Assembly: GCF_002217985.1 (NCBI RefSeq)
Contig: NZ_BCMI01000003.1
Location: 74,504 to 138,503 of the forward strand
Source of the DNA: Secundilactobacillus pentosiphilus
GTDB taxonomy: Bacteria > Bacillota > Bacilli > Lactobacillales > Lactobacillaceae
Direction of reading: 5' to 3'
DNA length: 64,000 nucleotides
Shown here: positions 39,009 to 48,119 of the stretch, piece by piece
How the letters are laid out: each line of letters begins with the position of its first letter
Position numbering within the stretch: position 1 is the stretch's first letter
The notes under the pieces: generated by a model
The model's database searches: none
Seen by the model: the letters and a program-made list of their open reading frames with translations, nothing else
Told to the model about the DNA's origin: nothing
Program-made: the position numbers and the translations under genes

Positions 39009-39857
39009 TTGGCACAATCAGCAATTAGCAGTATCAGGTCCTATTATCCCAATCTAAGCAAGCTGCACCAAAAAATTGCGGATTATATTTTTGCGCAGCC
39101 GCAAATGGCAGGTGAGCTCACCATCAATGAATTGGCTGAAAAAGTTGGTGTTTCAACCGCTTCGATTTCCCGTTTTGCCAAGGCTGTGGGCTATTCCAGT
39201 TTTCGTGAATTCAGCTTGGATCTAGCCAACGTGCCATCAGGGGTTAATCGCAGCAGTATGTTTAAAAAAGTAAAGCCCGATGATACACCCAAAGAAATGG
39301 CCGAAAAAACTTTTCAGGCCATGATCGATGCACTGATTTCAACGCAGTCACTGCTGCATAATGATGAATTAGAAAAAATGTCAAACCACATTTTAAAGTG
39401 CCGCCAACTGGCTTTCTTTGGGTTGGGGGGTTCCTCAGTGGCAGCGTTAGACGGCTACCATAAGTTTTTAAGAACTTCCATTAACAGTGAGTACTACCCG
39501 GACTTTGACGTGCAGCTGATGCAAGCCGCTAAAATGGACGAAAATGACTGTGCCATCATGATTTCGCATTCTGGAGAAAATCAGCAGACACTGACCGTTT
39601 TAAAACAGCTGCACAACAACCACGTGCCGGTGATCGCCATTACGAGTTTTGGGCGTTCATCATTGGCGCAGCGAGCGGATATGGTGTTGCTGTCGCTGGC
39701 TGATCAGATGTCGACAACCTCTGACAGTATGTATACGCTGATAGCGCAATTAGCCATGATCGACAGTTTATTTACCATCGTGGCCGTTAAACTGTCCAAC
39801 AAGACAGAAGCCGTTATGAACCGCGTTAAGGAAGCAATTGACCAAACCAGAACTTAA
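39009..39857 (+). CDS. RpiR-family transcriptional regulator
   Basis: 282 residues. An N-terminal HTH_6 domain (MAQSAISSIRSYYPNLSKLHQKIADYI; recognition helix in KVGVSTASISRFAKAVGYSSFREF) and a C-terminal SIS sugar-phosphate-binding domain (FGLGGSSVAALDGYHKFLR ... AIMISHSGENQQTLTVLKQL). RpiR proteins respond to phosphosugars; position suggests 6-phosphogluconate and control of gntKP. Start TTG at 39009, 8 bases after AGGGGGG. Confidence 0.9.
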   Translation: MAQSAISSIRSYYPNLSKLHQKIADYIFAQPQMAGELTINELAEKVGVSTASISRFAKAVGYSSFREFSLDLANVPSGVNRSSMFKKVKPDDTPKEMAEKTFQAMIDALISTQSLLHNDELEKMSNHILKCRQLAFFGLGGSSVAALDGYHKFLRTSINSEYYPDFDVQLMQAAKMDENDCAIMISHSGENQQTLTVLKQLHNNHVPVIAITSFGRSSLAQRADMVLLSLADQMSTTSDSMYTLIAQLAMIDSLFTIVAVKLSNKTEAVMNRVKEAIDQTRT

Positions 39858-39934
39858 GCGGCTGCTGATTAAGTCAGCGGTTCTTAAAAAGCATGTTAAA
39901 ATGAGTGTGAACTAGGGACAAGGGATGAGCAGGT

Positions 39935-40702
39935 GTGAAACGACGACGGATTGAACCTATTTATACGAATACTTACAAACAGCTGCGTAACCGTTCTCGA
40001 CGATTGCGCTTCTTTTCAATTTTGTTGATTTTGGCGGTTATTTTTGGCGGCTGGTTTGGCTACCGGCACTACCGGGATCAGCAGCTGAGCCATTATCCGG
40101 TCAAAGGGGTTGCGCTGAGCCAGTCAAACGGGTTTGTCGACTTTCAGCAGCTGGCCCAGAAGGGGGTTCAATTTGCCTATTTGCGGGCGACTTCGGGAGC
40201 CACCTATACGGATGATCAATTCCAAAGCAGTTATGACCGTTCACAGGGTAGCCACTTAGCCATTGGTGTTTATCACGTCTACAGTTACACGACTTCTCCT
40301 CAAGCGCAGCTAAAAAACTTCGAAGAAGAAGTGGGCCAACGTCACGGTCAGCTGCCGATTGCGGTTCAGGTGACCACGTATGGCGATTATGACGCGCGTT
40401 ATCTCAGACAGGCAGCGCCGCAAAAACGACTGCAGCAGTTCATGTCGCTGCTGCGGCAGCACTATGATAAGCGTCTGATCATTTGGTGTACGCCGTCAAT
40501 CTGGCAATCGCTGGATCGGTCATCTTTAGGGCGTTACCGTACTTGGGTACAAACCGCCAATCTAAGTCATCAGAATCAACGGTTTGCCTTTATTGGCTAC
40601 AATGCAAACGCGACGATTAAATTAAACGGGCAGTCCCAGACGGTAGGTGCTGTCGTATTTAACGGTTCAAAGCGCCAGTGGCGTTCGTGGATCACGCAGT
40701 AA
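39935..40702 (+). CDS. GH25-like membrane-anchored protein lacking catalytic acids
   Basis: 255 residues. A basic N terminus is followed by one membrane helix (about 26-45), then a GH25 lysozyme-like barrel: GVALSQSNGFVDFQQL, FAYLRATSGATYTDDQFQ, IGVYHVYSYTTSP and PIAVQVTTYG. In active GH25 muramidases the first motif has Asp (GxDVS) and the second has DxE. Here they read A60 and Q145-V-T147, so all visible catalytic acids are gone. It may bind peptidoglycan without cutting it. GTG at 39935 has AAGGGAT about 10 bases upstream. Confidence 0.75.
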   Translation: MKRRRIEPIYTNTYKQLRNRSRRLRFFSILLILAVIFGGWFGYRHYRDQQLSHYPVKGVALSQSNGFVDFQQLAQKGVQFAYLRATSGATYTDDQFQSSYDRSQGSHLAIGVYHVYSYTTSPQAQLKNFEEEVGQRHGQLPIAVQVTTYGDYDARYLRQAAPQKRLQQFMSLLRQHYDKRLIIWCTPSIWQSLDRSSLGRYRTWVQTANLSHQNQRFAFIGYNANATIKLNGQSQTVGAVVFNGSKRQWRSWITQ

Positions 40703-40727
40703 GATTATTTGCCGTAAAATTAACAAC

Positions 40728-40776
40728 AGCCTCATCAATAGTCATCTACGTGAGATAGCTATTGATGGGGCTGCTT
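40728..40776. terminator. Bidirectional terminator after the GH25-like gene
   Basis: CAGCCTCATCAATAG and CTATTGATGGGGCTG form a 15-bp stem with one wobble. TTTTG follows on the plus strand; TTGTTAATTTT on the minus. Confidence 0.75.
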
Positions 40777-40780
40777 TTGT

Positions 40781-41149
40781 TTACCGGTTAGTATTTGAAA
40801 TGATGTAATAAATGACGTCATCAGCTTCATCGAACAACTTAACGGGGGTGTTGTCGTTTGCGGTAATGGTGATGTGATACCCGTAGTGATCCAGTAACAC
40901 CAGTGTATCGGCCGTCAACGAAACGACCTTGCACGGAATCGTGTGGTGGTCGATATTGATCGTAAGGTCGGGGCCGATCACCAGCGAATGGGTCCGGTCG
41001 GTTTCAGAATGACGCAGCTTCCACGAGCCGATGAAGATCATCGGGGAGTAGTCAGCATCGTTGGTTGAATGCTTTGATAACCGTTGAGAAGACCGCATCA
41101 ATTTTTGCAATTTTGTTCGGCTTGTTTGAAAAAAGTCTTTTGCACTCAT
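40781..41149 (-). CDS. DUF4828-family protein
   Basis: 122 residues. A basic N terminus of about 30 residues precedes a beta-rich domain (IFIGSWKLRHSE, HSLVIGPDLTINID, LVLLDHYGYHITI). This pattern matches DUF4828, a family of unknown function found in lactobacilli. No signal peptide or membrane span is visible. ATG at 41149 follows GAGGCCAC. Confidence 0.65.
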   Translation of the reverse strand: MSAKDFFQTSRTKLQKLMRSSQRLSKHSTNDADYSPMIFIGSWKLRHSETDRTHSLVIGPDLTINIDHHTIPCKVVSLTADTLVLLDHYGYHITITANDNTPVKLFDEADDVIYYIISNTNR

Positions 41150-41308
41150 ATTGTGGCCTCCTCAAATTTATTTTGTCCTAATTTTAACATGTCTATAAGT
41201 TAAATCCTTAGTCTTTAACTTAATTTTAAAAATAAAACGGAGTTCTAATTATCATTTGGGGCCGGAACTGCTATCATAGAGTTAAAAGCAGAAAGAGAGG
41301 CGTTTTTA

Positions 41309-42313
41309 ATGATAAACTTTGGGATTATCGGGACTAACTGGATTACTCAGCAATTCGTGGAGGCTGCCCAAACTTCCGGATTGTACCAGCTGACCGGAGT
41401 CTATTCAAGACACCAGGATACTGCCGCGAAGTTCAGCCAGAAAAACGGTGGTGCGCAAACCTACACCGACCTTGACACCTTCTTTAGCAAGGGTCAGTTT
41501 GCTACGGTCTACATTGCGTCACCGAACAGCTTGCACTTTGAACAGGCTCAAAAAGCCATTCAAGCAGGTAAAAATATAATTGTTGAAAAGCCGGCCTTTG
41601 AAAACCAGGGTCAGATGGAACGCATTCAAGAGTTGCTTAAGCAGCATCCGGAGCTGCATTATTTTGAAGCAGCCCGCAACATTCACACGCCTAACTTTCA
41701 TGCTATTGAAAAACAGCTTAAGCAGATGCCGGTGGTTCAGGGAGCTAATTTTACTTATATGAAGTACAGTTCACGTTATGATCAAGTGCTTCAAGGTCAG
41801 GAACCCAACGTTTTCTCACTGAAATTTGCTGGTGGTGCGTTGCAGGATTTAGGCGTTTATCCGCTATACGACGCCATTGCGCTGTTTGGGATGCCTGATG
41901 AATTCAATTATTTCCCAGAATTTATCCAAACGGGAGTTGATGGTAAAGGGGTCGCCATTCTTCAATACGGTGAGTTTAACGTGACGTTGAACTTCGGTAA
42001 AACGACCAATTCTTATATGTCATCTGAGATATACGGCTTGAAAGATACCATTGAAATCGACGATGCGGGTGAACTGGCCGAAGTAAACTACTTTGATTCA
42101 GAAGGTCAAAAGACAAAGCTCAGCCAACCCGTGACTGAAAACGTCATGTTGCCGGAAGTTCGCGATTTTGCGCGGGTTCTCAACGAACCGGGCAACATTC
42201 AAAATCAAACGGACTATCTGCGCTGGTTGAATTTAAGTGTTCAAGTCAATAAAATGCTGTTTAATTTGCGTCAGTCTGGTAAGATTGTTTTTTACGATGA
42301 ACGTGACAACTAA
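41309..42313 (+). CDS. Gfo/Idh/MocA-family oxidoreductase
   Basis: 334 residues. An N-terminal NAD(P)-binding fold (INFGIIGTNWIT), YIASPNSLHFEQAQKAIQAGKNIIVEKPAF with the catalytic-site EKP, and a C-terminal substrate-binding domain (GGALQDLGVYPLYDAIALFG). Probably a sugar or polyol dehydrogenase; the substrate is not evident. ATG at 41309 follows AGAGAGG. It lies 22 bases before the helicase gene. Confidence 0.88.
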   Translation: MINFGIIGTNWITQQFVEAAQTSGLYQLTGVYSRHQDTAAKFSQKNGGAQTYTDLDTFFSKGQFATVYIASPNSLHFEQAQKAIQAGKNIIVEKPAFENQGQMERIQELLKQHPELHYFEAARNIHTPNFHAIEKQLKQMPVVQGANFTYMKYSSRYDQVLQGQEPNVFSLKFAGGALQDLGVYPLYDAIALFGMPDEFNYFPEFIQTGVDGKGVAILQYGEFNVTLNFGKTTNSYMSSEIYGLKDTIEIDDAGELAEVNYFDSEGQKTKLSQPVTENVMLPEVRDFARVLNEPGNIQNQTDYLRWLNLSVQVNKMLFNLRQSGKIVFYDERDN

Positions 42314-42335
42314 CGAGAAATGAGGGGATCCTATT

Positions 42336-43664
42336 ATGATTCCACAATTTAAAAATCGCTTCGAAAAATTAGGCTTCGATGAATTATCGCCGATTCAGGC
42401 GGCGGTCTATGAGCCGCTGAAGAACGGTGACAGCGTGCTGGGACTGGCGCCGACTGGTTCTGGCAAGACGCTGGGCTTTGTAGTGCCGGTACTAGAACGA
42501 CTGGCAGCGGGACAGGGCATCCAAGCCATTATCATCGCACCGTCACAGGAATTAGCAATGCAGCTGACCCACGTGACACGCAGTTTTGCGACCCTAGTCG
42601 ACATGAAGGTGACTTCGATTACCGGCGGTGCTAACGTCAAGCGGCAGCTGGAACAGTTGAAAAAACATCCCGAGATCGTGATCGGGACGCCCGGCCGGAT
42701 TTTGAATTTGATCGAGGACCGCAAGCTTAAGACCCACGATGTTCAGACGGTGATCGTCGATGAAGCGGATGATCTGCTTGAAGGCGAAACTTTTGACACG
42801 GTGCGCACAATATTGCAAAGCGTTCCTTCTGAAGTGCAGCTCGGGTTCTTCTCTGCGACGGAAACGCCGATTCTGACCGAACTGCAAAAGTGGTTTGGTA
42901 CACCCGTTACCCGCGTGGATGTCCGCGATATTGATCACACGCAAGGTGACGTTCGCCACGGGCTCTTAGAAGTTTCCAACTTGAAGAAGGCGGGAATGCT
43001 GGGTAAGCTAACTTCCGTCAAGCAGTTTAAAGCTTTGGTGTTCTTCAACCACGTGGGGCCTCTGCAGCAGACTAAGAGCTGGCTTGCACACCACCACGTG
43101 CCGGTAGCCACGTTATCCGCCAACCAGCGGCAAACGGAAAGAGAAAAGGCCCTAACCGACTTTCGGTTAGGCCGGGTTAAGTTACTGTTATCGACTGACG
43201 TTGCAGCCCGTGGACTGGATATTGCGAAGCTGCCCGCAGTGGTCAACTTTGACCTCCCCGAAAGTGCCATCAGCTATACCCACCGGGTTGGCCGAACGGG
43301 TCGAATGGGTGAACCGGGGCAAGTGGTCAACTTTGGCGATGACCATGATTTAAGGGACTTGAAACGGTTGCTGAAAGATACTAATTACGACTTAGTGCCC
43401 ATTTATTATCAAGACCATCAGTTAAGCACTAGGCGGCCTCAACTGCCTGGCCAGCAGCCCATTGATGCGGACCAAACCTACCAACCGGAAGCTAAGGTTG
43501 CTGGTGAAGTTCGTGCGGATCCTACGGCGATGCAGCCGGCAAGCCGGAAACCCAAGGTTAAAGCATCGTTGCCGCAGCCCACGAAGAAAAAGAAGGGGCA
43601 CAATAAGCATTCTAAGCGTAAAGGAATGCGACATAAACGCGAAGAACAAGCACATGAAAAATAA
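42336..43664 (+). CDS. DEAD-box RNA helicase (CshB-like)
   Basis: 442 residues. Q motif (FDELSPIQ), motif I APTGSGKT, motif II DEAD (VDEADDLLE), motif III SAT and motif VI HRVGRTGRMG are visible. The C-terminal tail (about 370-442) is rich in Lys, Pro and Gln (KKKKGHNKHSKRKGMRHKR), probably RNA-binding. It unwinds RNA duplexes in ribosome assembly or decay. The closest named relative by length is B. subtilis CshB. Confidence 0.9.
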   Translation: MIPQFKNRFEKLGFDELSPIQAAVYEPLKNGDSVLGLAPTGSGKTLGFVVPVLERLAAGQGIQAIIIAPSQELAMQLTHVTRSFATLVDMKVTSITGGANVKRQLEQLKKHPEIVIGTPGRILNLIEDRKLKTHDVQTVIVDEADDLLEGETFDTVRTILQSVPSEVQLGFFSATETPILTELQKWFGTPVTRVDVRDIDHTQGDVRHGLLEVSNLKKAGMLGKLTSVKQFKALVFFNHVGPLQQTKSWLAHHHVPVATLSANQRQTEREKALTDFRLGRVKLLLSTDVAARGLDIAKLPAVVNFDLPESAISYTHRVGRTGRMGEPGQVVNFGDDHDLRDLKRLLKDTNYDLVPIYYQDHQLSTRRPQLPGQQPIDADQTYQPEAKVAGEVRADPTAMQPASRKPKVKASLPQPTKKKKGHNKHSKRKGMRHKREEQAHEK

Positions 43665-43995
43665 TCACATGAGTGATGTCACCAATCTCGGCGGAGATGA
43701 TGACATCGCTTTTTTGATAAAGTGAGAGTGGCACTCAGGCGGCGGGATTTTGGGGCATACTAAAACCGGTTTCGAACTGCAAGGAGGAAATTGTCAAAGA
43801 CTGCCTCACAAGTTACCGTATTGATAAGTGGACGATAATCTAAATATAACTGTCCTTGACACTGCCATAACGTCCATACTATAATTTCTACCAGTTACAT
43901 ATGATATTTATAATATAAAGCGCTATCATTTTTACTTGATAGGCATTAAGGTGAATGAGCAAGATTTTTTGGTCTTTGATTGAAGGGGATGTCTC
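43665..43995 (+). promoter_or_regulatory. 331-bp spacer with strong promoter for the GRP transporter
   Basis: After the terminator there is a consensus promoter: TTGACA (43856-43861), 18-bp spacer and TATAAT (43880-43885). The leader of about 105 bases contains CTATCA and TGATAG arms (about 43923-43942), able to form a small hairpin or operator. The part from 43741 to 43850 shows nothing recognisable. Confidence 0.6.
43670..43718 (+). terminator. Terminator after the helicase gene
   Basis: AGTGATGTCA pairs with TGACATCGCT (one wobble), followed by TTTTTTG. Confidence 0.75.
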
Positions 43996-44838
43996 TTGAA
44001 CATACTAATAGGCTTAATTCCTGCTCTATGCTGGGGATTATATCCAATTTTTTTAACAAAGATGGGCGGCAATTACTTTCAACAGTTATTTGGAACAAGT
44101 GCCGGTATATTCATATGTGCAAGCATTGTTCAAGTAGGCTTTAAATACCAAATTTCTGTAAATGACTTTATGTTATATTTCACTTCGGGCTTATTTTGGA
44201 GTATCGGACAGACAGGTGAAGTTTGGTGCTTTAAAGAAGCGGGTGTCAGTAAAATAATGCCCGTAACGACGGCATTTCAAACCATTGGAAATTCACTGAT
44301 CGGCGGGTGGCTATTCAGCGAATGGGTTGGTATATCTGATAATTTATTAGGTCTAGTTGCGCTGATCATCATTCTATTAGGTGTTTTCGTTTCTGATGGT
44401 TTGGTAAAAATTGAGCGTAAAGACATCATGATTTATTTGATTTTACTTGTGACAACGATCGGTTTTTGGGGATATTCTGGTTTCCCACATTATTGTCATA
44501 CTAGCGGATTAGCTGGCTTTTTCCCGCAGTCCTTGGGGATGCTCGTTGGGTCATCCGTCATTTACTTTGTTGGGCACAACAAGATAAAAGGCAGCGATCC
44601 ATTTGGAATAAAAAATATCATTTCTGGGATTGTATTTGGTGGTGCAGCGTCTACTTACTTGTTGTCATTGAGTTTAAATGGCTTAGTAAATGCTTTTGCT
44701 TTATCGCAGCTAAATGTCGTGATTGCAACAATGGTTGCAACGGTAATTCTGAAAGAAAAACCCAAAAATCAAATCATTTCAACGCTAACAGGGTTGGTCA
44801 TTTTAATTTTTGGGGTGTTCTTGATGGTCAGCATTTAG
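43996..44838 (+). CDS. GRP-family sugar transporter (GlcU/RhaT-like)
   Basis: 280 residues with ten hydrophobic segments, the DMT-superfamily layout of the glucose/ribose uptake group: LIGLIPALCWGLYPIFLTKMGG at the start and SQLNVVIATMVATVILKEKP near the end. Probably imports glucose or another sugar with protons. Start TTG at 43996, after AAGGGGATG. Base composition is clearly more AT-rich than the helicase gene before it, suggesting later acquisition. A single-gene unit with its own promoter and terminator. Confidence 0.8.
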   Translation: MNILIGLIPALCWGLYPIFLTKMGGNYFQQLFGTSAGIFICASIVQVGFKYQISVNDFMLYFTSGLFWSIGQTGEVWCFKEAGVSKIMPVTTAFQTIGNSLIGGWLFSEWVGISDNLLGLVALIIILLGVFVSDGLVKIERKDIMIYLILLVTTIGFWGYSGFPHYCHTSGLAGFFPQSLGMLVGSSVIYFVGHNKIKGSDPFGIKNIISGIVFGGAASTYLLSLSLNGLVNAFALSQLNVVIATMVATVILKEKPKNQIISTLTGLVILIFGVFLMVSI

Positions 44839-44945
44839 CGAGGTTAAAAAATAGTGTCATTTACTGGAATCCATGTTAGCAGCTGATTTTTTGCAGAGAA
44901 TTACTGAAAACACGGGCTTCAATGCTGTGATTTAAAAATTCAGGG

Positions 44946-44996
44946 TAAAAAAGTACCGCTATCAATCAGCGTTTTGATTGATAGCGGTACTTTTTG
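44946..44996. terminator. Bidirectional terminator downstream of the GRP transporter
   Basis: A 21-bp perfect stem (AAAAAGTACCGCTATCAATCA and its complement) has A and T runs on both sides. It also serves the minus-strand tRNA. Confidence 0.92.
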
Positions 44997-45031
44997 AATC
45001 GTTTAAGTGTGCCTAAGTTGAACTAGGATGA

Positions 45032-45104
45032 TGACCCCACCCGGACTCGAACCGGGATCAGCCGCTTAGGAGGCGGGTGCCCTATCCAGTTGTGCTATGG
45101 GGCC
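45032..45104 (-). tRNA. tRNA-Arg (anticodon CCT)
   Basis: 73 bases on the minus strand. The acceptor stem is GGCCCCA with TGGGGTC (one G-T), D arm with AACTGGATAG, anticodon loop CTCCTAA giving CCT (reads AGG), and T arm CCCGG-TTCGAGT-CCGGG. The 3' CCA is not encoded. A candidate promoter lies upstream on the minus strand (TTTACA at 45149-45144, 17-bp spacer, GAAAAT at 45126-45121). Confidence 0.92.
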
Positions 45105-45168
45105 AAAAGGCACAATGAATATTTTCTCATGGATTTACGGCGTTGTAAAGGACAGTTATTGATTAAGG

Positions 45169-45621
45169 TTAACCGTTAGTTGGTTCGGCAATGACTAACA
45201 CGTTTGTTAGAGCGTTACGAACCACAGCTGCAGTGGTGGAACCCACTAGCAGACGGTCAATGGCATCAGTTCCTGATTTGCCCATCACGATGAGATCAAC
45301 GTTATGGTTTTCAGGATATTCAACGGCAATAACTTGTTTGGGACTGCCGTGAAGAATTTCTGTTTTAGCAGTTACCCCAGCATCGCCAGCCATCTTTTGG
45401 CCTTCTGCTAAGATTGAAGTTGCGCGTTCGTTTAGTTCCTTGTAGTAGCCGCCAGTATTAGCGATACCCGTCCCAGTAACCGTGTAAATCAGCCGCTTAT
45501 CATCAGCGACGTGAACGATCGTGAGTTCGGCATGAAACTGTTTAACCAGCTTCAGCGCTTCAGAAAGCGCTAACTTAGAATTATGACTGCCATCAAGTGG
45601 AACAACAATATGATTATACAT
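45169..45621 (-). CDS. Universal stress protein (UspA family)
   Basis: 150 residues. N-terminal MYNHIVVPLDGSHNSKLAL and the ATP-binding pattern MGKSGTDAIDRLLVGSTTAAVV (Gx2Gx9GS) are present, so it is of the ATP-binding type. ATG at 45621 is preceded by AAGAGAG and is better than the upstream frame to 45672. Transcribed toward the tRNA gene. Stress role inferred from the family only. Confidence 0.9.
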   Translation of the reverse strand: MYNHIVVPLDGSHNSKLALSEALKLVKQFHAELTIVHVADDKRLIYTVTGTGIANTGGYYKELNERATSILAEGQKMAGDAGVTAKTEILHGSPKQVIAVEYPENHNVDLIVMGKSGTDAIDRLLVGSTTAAVVRNALTNVLVIAEPTNG

Positions 45622-45801
45622 ATTATCAACTCTCTTCCATTTAATTATGAACTTACCACCATTGTGCGGCATTTTAAAAGTGGTTTCAAGTTTTTTAAAG
45701 CACCTTTTTTAATTGAAAGAGGGGTTATTTTAGCTGGGTAAATCAGGATGATATTAATCGCTGTCAGCACTAAACGGCTTTCTCAGCTTCGTTAGTTATG
45801 G

Positions 45802-45807
45802 TATAGT
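45802..45807 (+). promoter_or_regulatory. -10 box of the MarR gene
   Basis: TATAGT lies so close to the GTG at 45812 that transcription would begin at or after that codon. This supports the TTG at 45836, which has GAGGGA 6 bases upstream, as the true start. Confidence 0.4.
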
Positions 45808-45835
45808 TTTAGTGACAGAAAATGAGGGATCAGCT

Positions 45836-46309
45836 TTGGATAAATTAGACTTTTATAAACACCACATTGAAAATTCACTGATTGATATCATGAATACCCG
45901 GGCTCAGGATAATAATTTTGAACGGCAGTGGCTGCAGCTGCACATTCCTAATCGGGATCTGCAGTATGCTATTTCCCAGTTATCGACACTGAGTTTAAAA
46001 CTGCTGCAGCAGGTCGTTTTGTTAGGACCGGTATCCGAGGATCAATTAGTGGAAGCCATGGACCTCAGCTTTGGGGTCATTGCCAAAACCATGAATAAAC
46101 TGTCACGGTTAGGCTTCGTAACTAAATCGGCACCAGAACAGCGAAAGGCCGTTTATCAGTCGACTAAGCTCGGCAACAGGGTAGTGGCCGTGCAAAATCA
46201 GCTGGCTGAACTACTTGATAAGCAGCACGAAGAACTGGTTGATCGGTACACACCAGACCAGTTAAGCTTGATTGCGGCGTTTTTACAGGATTTGAAGCAT
46301 AGTCATTAG
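45836..46309 (+). CDS. MarR-family transcriptional regulator
   Basis: 157 residues. The winged helix includes SLKLLQQVVLLGPVSEDQLVEAM, FGVIAKTMNKLSRLGFVTKS (recognition helix) and RKAVYQSTKLGNRVVAVQ (wing), framed by dimerisation helices. Target and ligand are unknown. Start TTG at 45836. Divergent from uspA, with 214 bp between. Repeat copy C begins three bases after its stop. Confidence 0.85.
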   Translation: MDKLDFYKHHIENSLIDIMNTRAQDNNFERQWLQLHIPNRDLQYAISQLSTLSLKLLQQVVLLGPVSEDQLVEAMDLSFGVIAKTMNKLSRLGFVTKSAPEQRKAVYQSTKLGNRVVAVQNQLAELLDKQHEELVDRYTPDQLSLIAAFLQDLKHSH

Positions 46310-46311
46310 TG

Positions 46312-46530
46312 GTAAAAGCCGTGACATAACTCGATAGATTCCAGAATTTAACACCCAAAAGCGTTCTTCCGATGGTCTTGATCGGGAGAGCGCTTTTGGG
46401 TGTTAAATGGCCGGAATCTGAGTTATGGAGCGGGTTAAGGCTAGAAGTCGTGAACAAAAGTAAATCTTACGTTGTGTTTTAGTCAAGAAATTAACTGGTA
46501 TCCTTATCGATAGAGACTTAAGCCGGCTGC
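46312..46530 (+). repeat. MITE-like structured repeat, copy C (diverged)
   Basis: Plus orientation. Shared blocks: GTGACATAACTCGATAGATT at the left arm, GGCCGGAATCTGAGTTATGG at the right arm, and TAGTCAAGAAA in the tail. The inner stem is TTTAACACCCAAAAGCG with CGCTTTTGGGTGTTAAA, perfect over 17 bp and different from copies A and B. Its ends (AAAAGCCG at the left, CGGCTGCTTT at the right) differ from copy B but can still pair. It fills the gap between the convergent MarR and GtrA-like genes. Confidence 0.85.
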
Positions 46531-46539
46531 TTTGTCAGT

Positions 46540-46944
46540 TTATTTTTTAAAGATGATCCACTTGGAAAAGAAATAGTTGAGGACCACGACGATGACGTTA
46601 TCAATGATTTTGACGATCAGCGGATTGCCAGAAAGCAGCGAGATCCCCACGAACATGATCAACTGATCCACCGCTAACGAGAGCAAGCGGAAGAAAAAGA
46701 ACGTCAGGGTCTCCCAAAGGAAGGTCCGCCACGCCATGGATTTTGAGTTAAAAACCCAAAGCTTATTGGTAATAAAAGCAAAAATCACTGAGGCCAGCCA
46801 CGCCAGTACGTTGGCAATCTGGTAATTCATGTGCAGATTTAGCCAGCCAAAAACGCCGATATTGATCAGAGTGGTTAAACCGCCAAAAAATAAGTAACTG
46901 ATGACGGCTTGATATTTTTTAAATAAGTGCCATAGGGTCTGCAT
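46540..46944 (-). CDS. GtrA-like membrane protein
   Basis: 134 residues, four hydrophobic helices, matching the GtrA/DPMS_TM family (YLFFGGLTTLINIGVFGWL ... NYFFSKWIIF). GtrA proteins act as flippases or partners for polyprenyl-phosphate-linked sugars used to glycosylate wall polymers. It follows the glycosyltransferase by 15 bases in one operon. Confidence 0.88.
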   Translation of the reverse strand: MQTLWHLFKKYQAVISYLFFGGLTTLINIGVFGWLNLHMNYQIANVLAWLASVIFAFITNKLWVFNSKSMAWRTFLWETLTFFFFRLLSLAVDQLIMFVGISLLSGNPLIVKIIDNVIVVVLNYFFSKWIIFKK

Positions 46945-46959
46945 ATTAAAGTCCTTACT

Positions 46960-47901
46960 TTACTTTTTTTCTTTGACAATGTATTTTGGCCGGTGCTTGG
47001 TTTCAAGGTAGATCTTACCAATATATTCACCTAAAATACCCAAGCTGAATAGTTGGATCCCGCCCAAAAAGAGGATGATCGAAACGATGGAAGCCCAACC
47101 GGCAACGGCGTGGCCAACGGTTAAGGCGCGGACGATAACGAAGATAAAACCGAGAATTGCCACGGCACACGACAGACCGCCGATCCAGGTTGCAATTTTT
47201 AGCGGGGCATCCGAAAAGTCGACAATGCCGTCAATGGCGTAGTTCACCAGCTGCATGAATGACCAATGAGATTTACCAGCTGCCCGGGGCTGACTTTCGT
47301 ATTTAAGGTAAGTTGTTTTATACCCGACCCAGGCAAAAATTCCCTTTGAAAAGCGGTTATATTCGGGTAACGACGTAATCGTATCGACCATTTCGCGGGT
47401 CATTAACCGGTAATCACGGGCGTTGGGCTCGATTCTAACCTGTGAAACCGCGTCGATCACGTTATAGAAGCGGGCGGACAAAAAGGCCCGAAGTTTACCC
47501 TGTCCGCGGCGTTCTTTTTGAATCGTACCGACACAGTCGTAGCCCTCGTTTTCGATTAAATCGATCATTTTGGGCAGTAATTCAGGCGGGTCTTGCAGAT
47601 CGACGTCCATGACGGCAACCAAGTCACCCGTGGCGGCGTCCAGCCCGCAGGCGAGCGCGGATTCCTTCCCGAAGTTACGGGAAAAAGATAAGTAGTGCAC
47701 GGTTTTAGGGTGTTGTTTTTGTAAGTCTTTTAAGATTGGTAATGTTTTATCGTCAGAGCCGTCGTTCACAAACAGGTATTCCGGCTGATAGCGTTCAGTC
47801 TTTTCGTTAATTGAAGCAAATACTTTAGCAACTGCATTATAAAAAATGTTGATCGATTCCTCCTCGTTGTAACAAGGTACGATCAGGCTAAGGGTACGCA
47901 T
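46960..47901 (-). CDS. Polyprenyl-phosphate glycosyltransferase (GT2, GtrB/CsbB-like)
   Basis: 313 residues. GT2 domain with LSLIVPCYNEEESI, VNDGSDD and the metal site VAVMDVDLQDPPE, followed by RRGQGKLRAFLSARFYNVI, SQPRAAGKSHWSF and two C-terminal membrane helices. It probably loads a sugar onto undecaprenyl phosphate, which the adjacent GtrA-like protein helps to flip. The final acceptor is likely teichoic acid. ATG at 47901, GGAAGG upstream. Confidence 0.88.
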   Translation of the reverse strand: MRTLSLIVPCYNEEESINIFYNAVAKVFASINEKTERYQPEYLFVNDGSDDKTLPILKDLQKQHPKTVHYLSFSRNFGKESALACGLDAATGDLVAVMDVDLQDPPELLPKMIDLIENEGYDCVGTIQKERRGQGKLRAFLSARFYNVIDAVSQVRIEPNARDYRLMTREMVDTITSLPEYNRFSKGIFAWVGYKTTYLKYESQPRAAGKSHWSFMQLVNYAIDGIVDFSDAPLKIATWIGGLSCAVAILGFIFVIVRALTVGHAVAGWASIVSIILFLGGIQLFSLGILGEYIGKIYLETKHRPKYIVKEKK

Positions 47902-48119
47902 AGATATCCAACCTTCCCTTCTTAAGCTAAGTTCTATAATAGGTCAAAAAGTATTGATAAAATAGTTAAAAATGGTTAAGTATTTTTAAACACTGGGGTA
48001 AAAGTGAAAATTCGGTCAGAATTGTATCTCTGAAACAAGGGTTCTGGTACAATTATAGGCGTTGATTCACGAAGCTTCGTTGTATAAAAACGGCAATTCA
48101 TCACTTGGGAGAATTTAAA

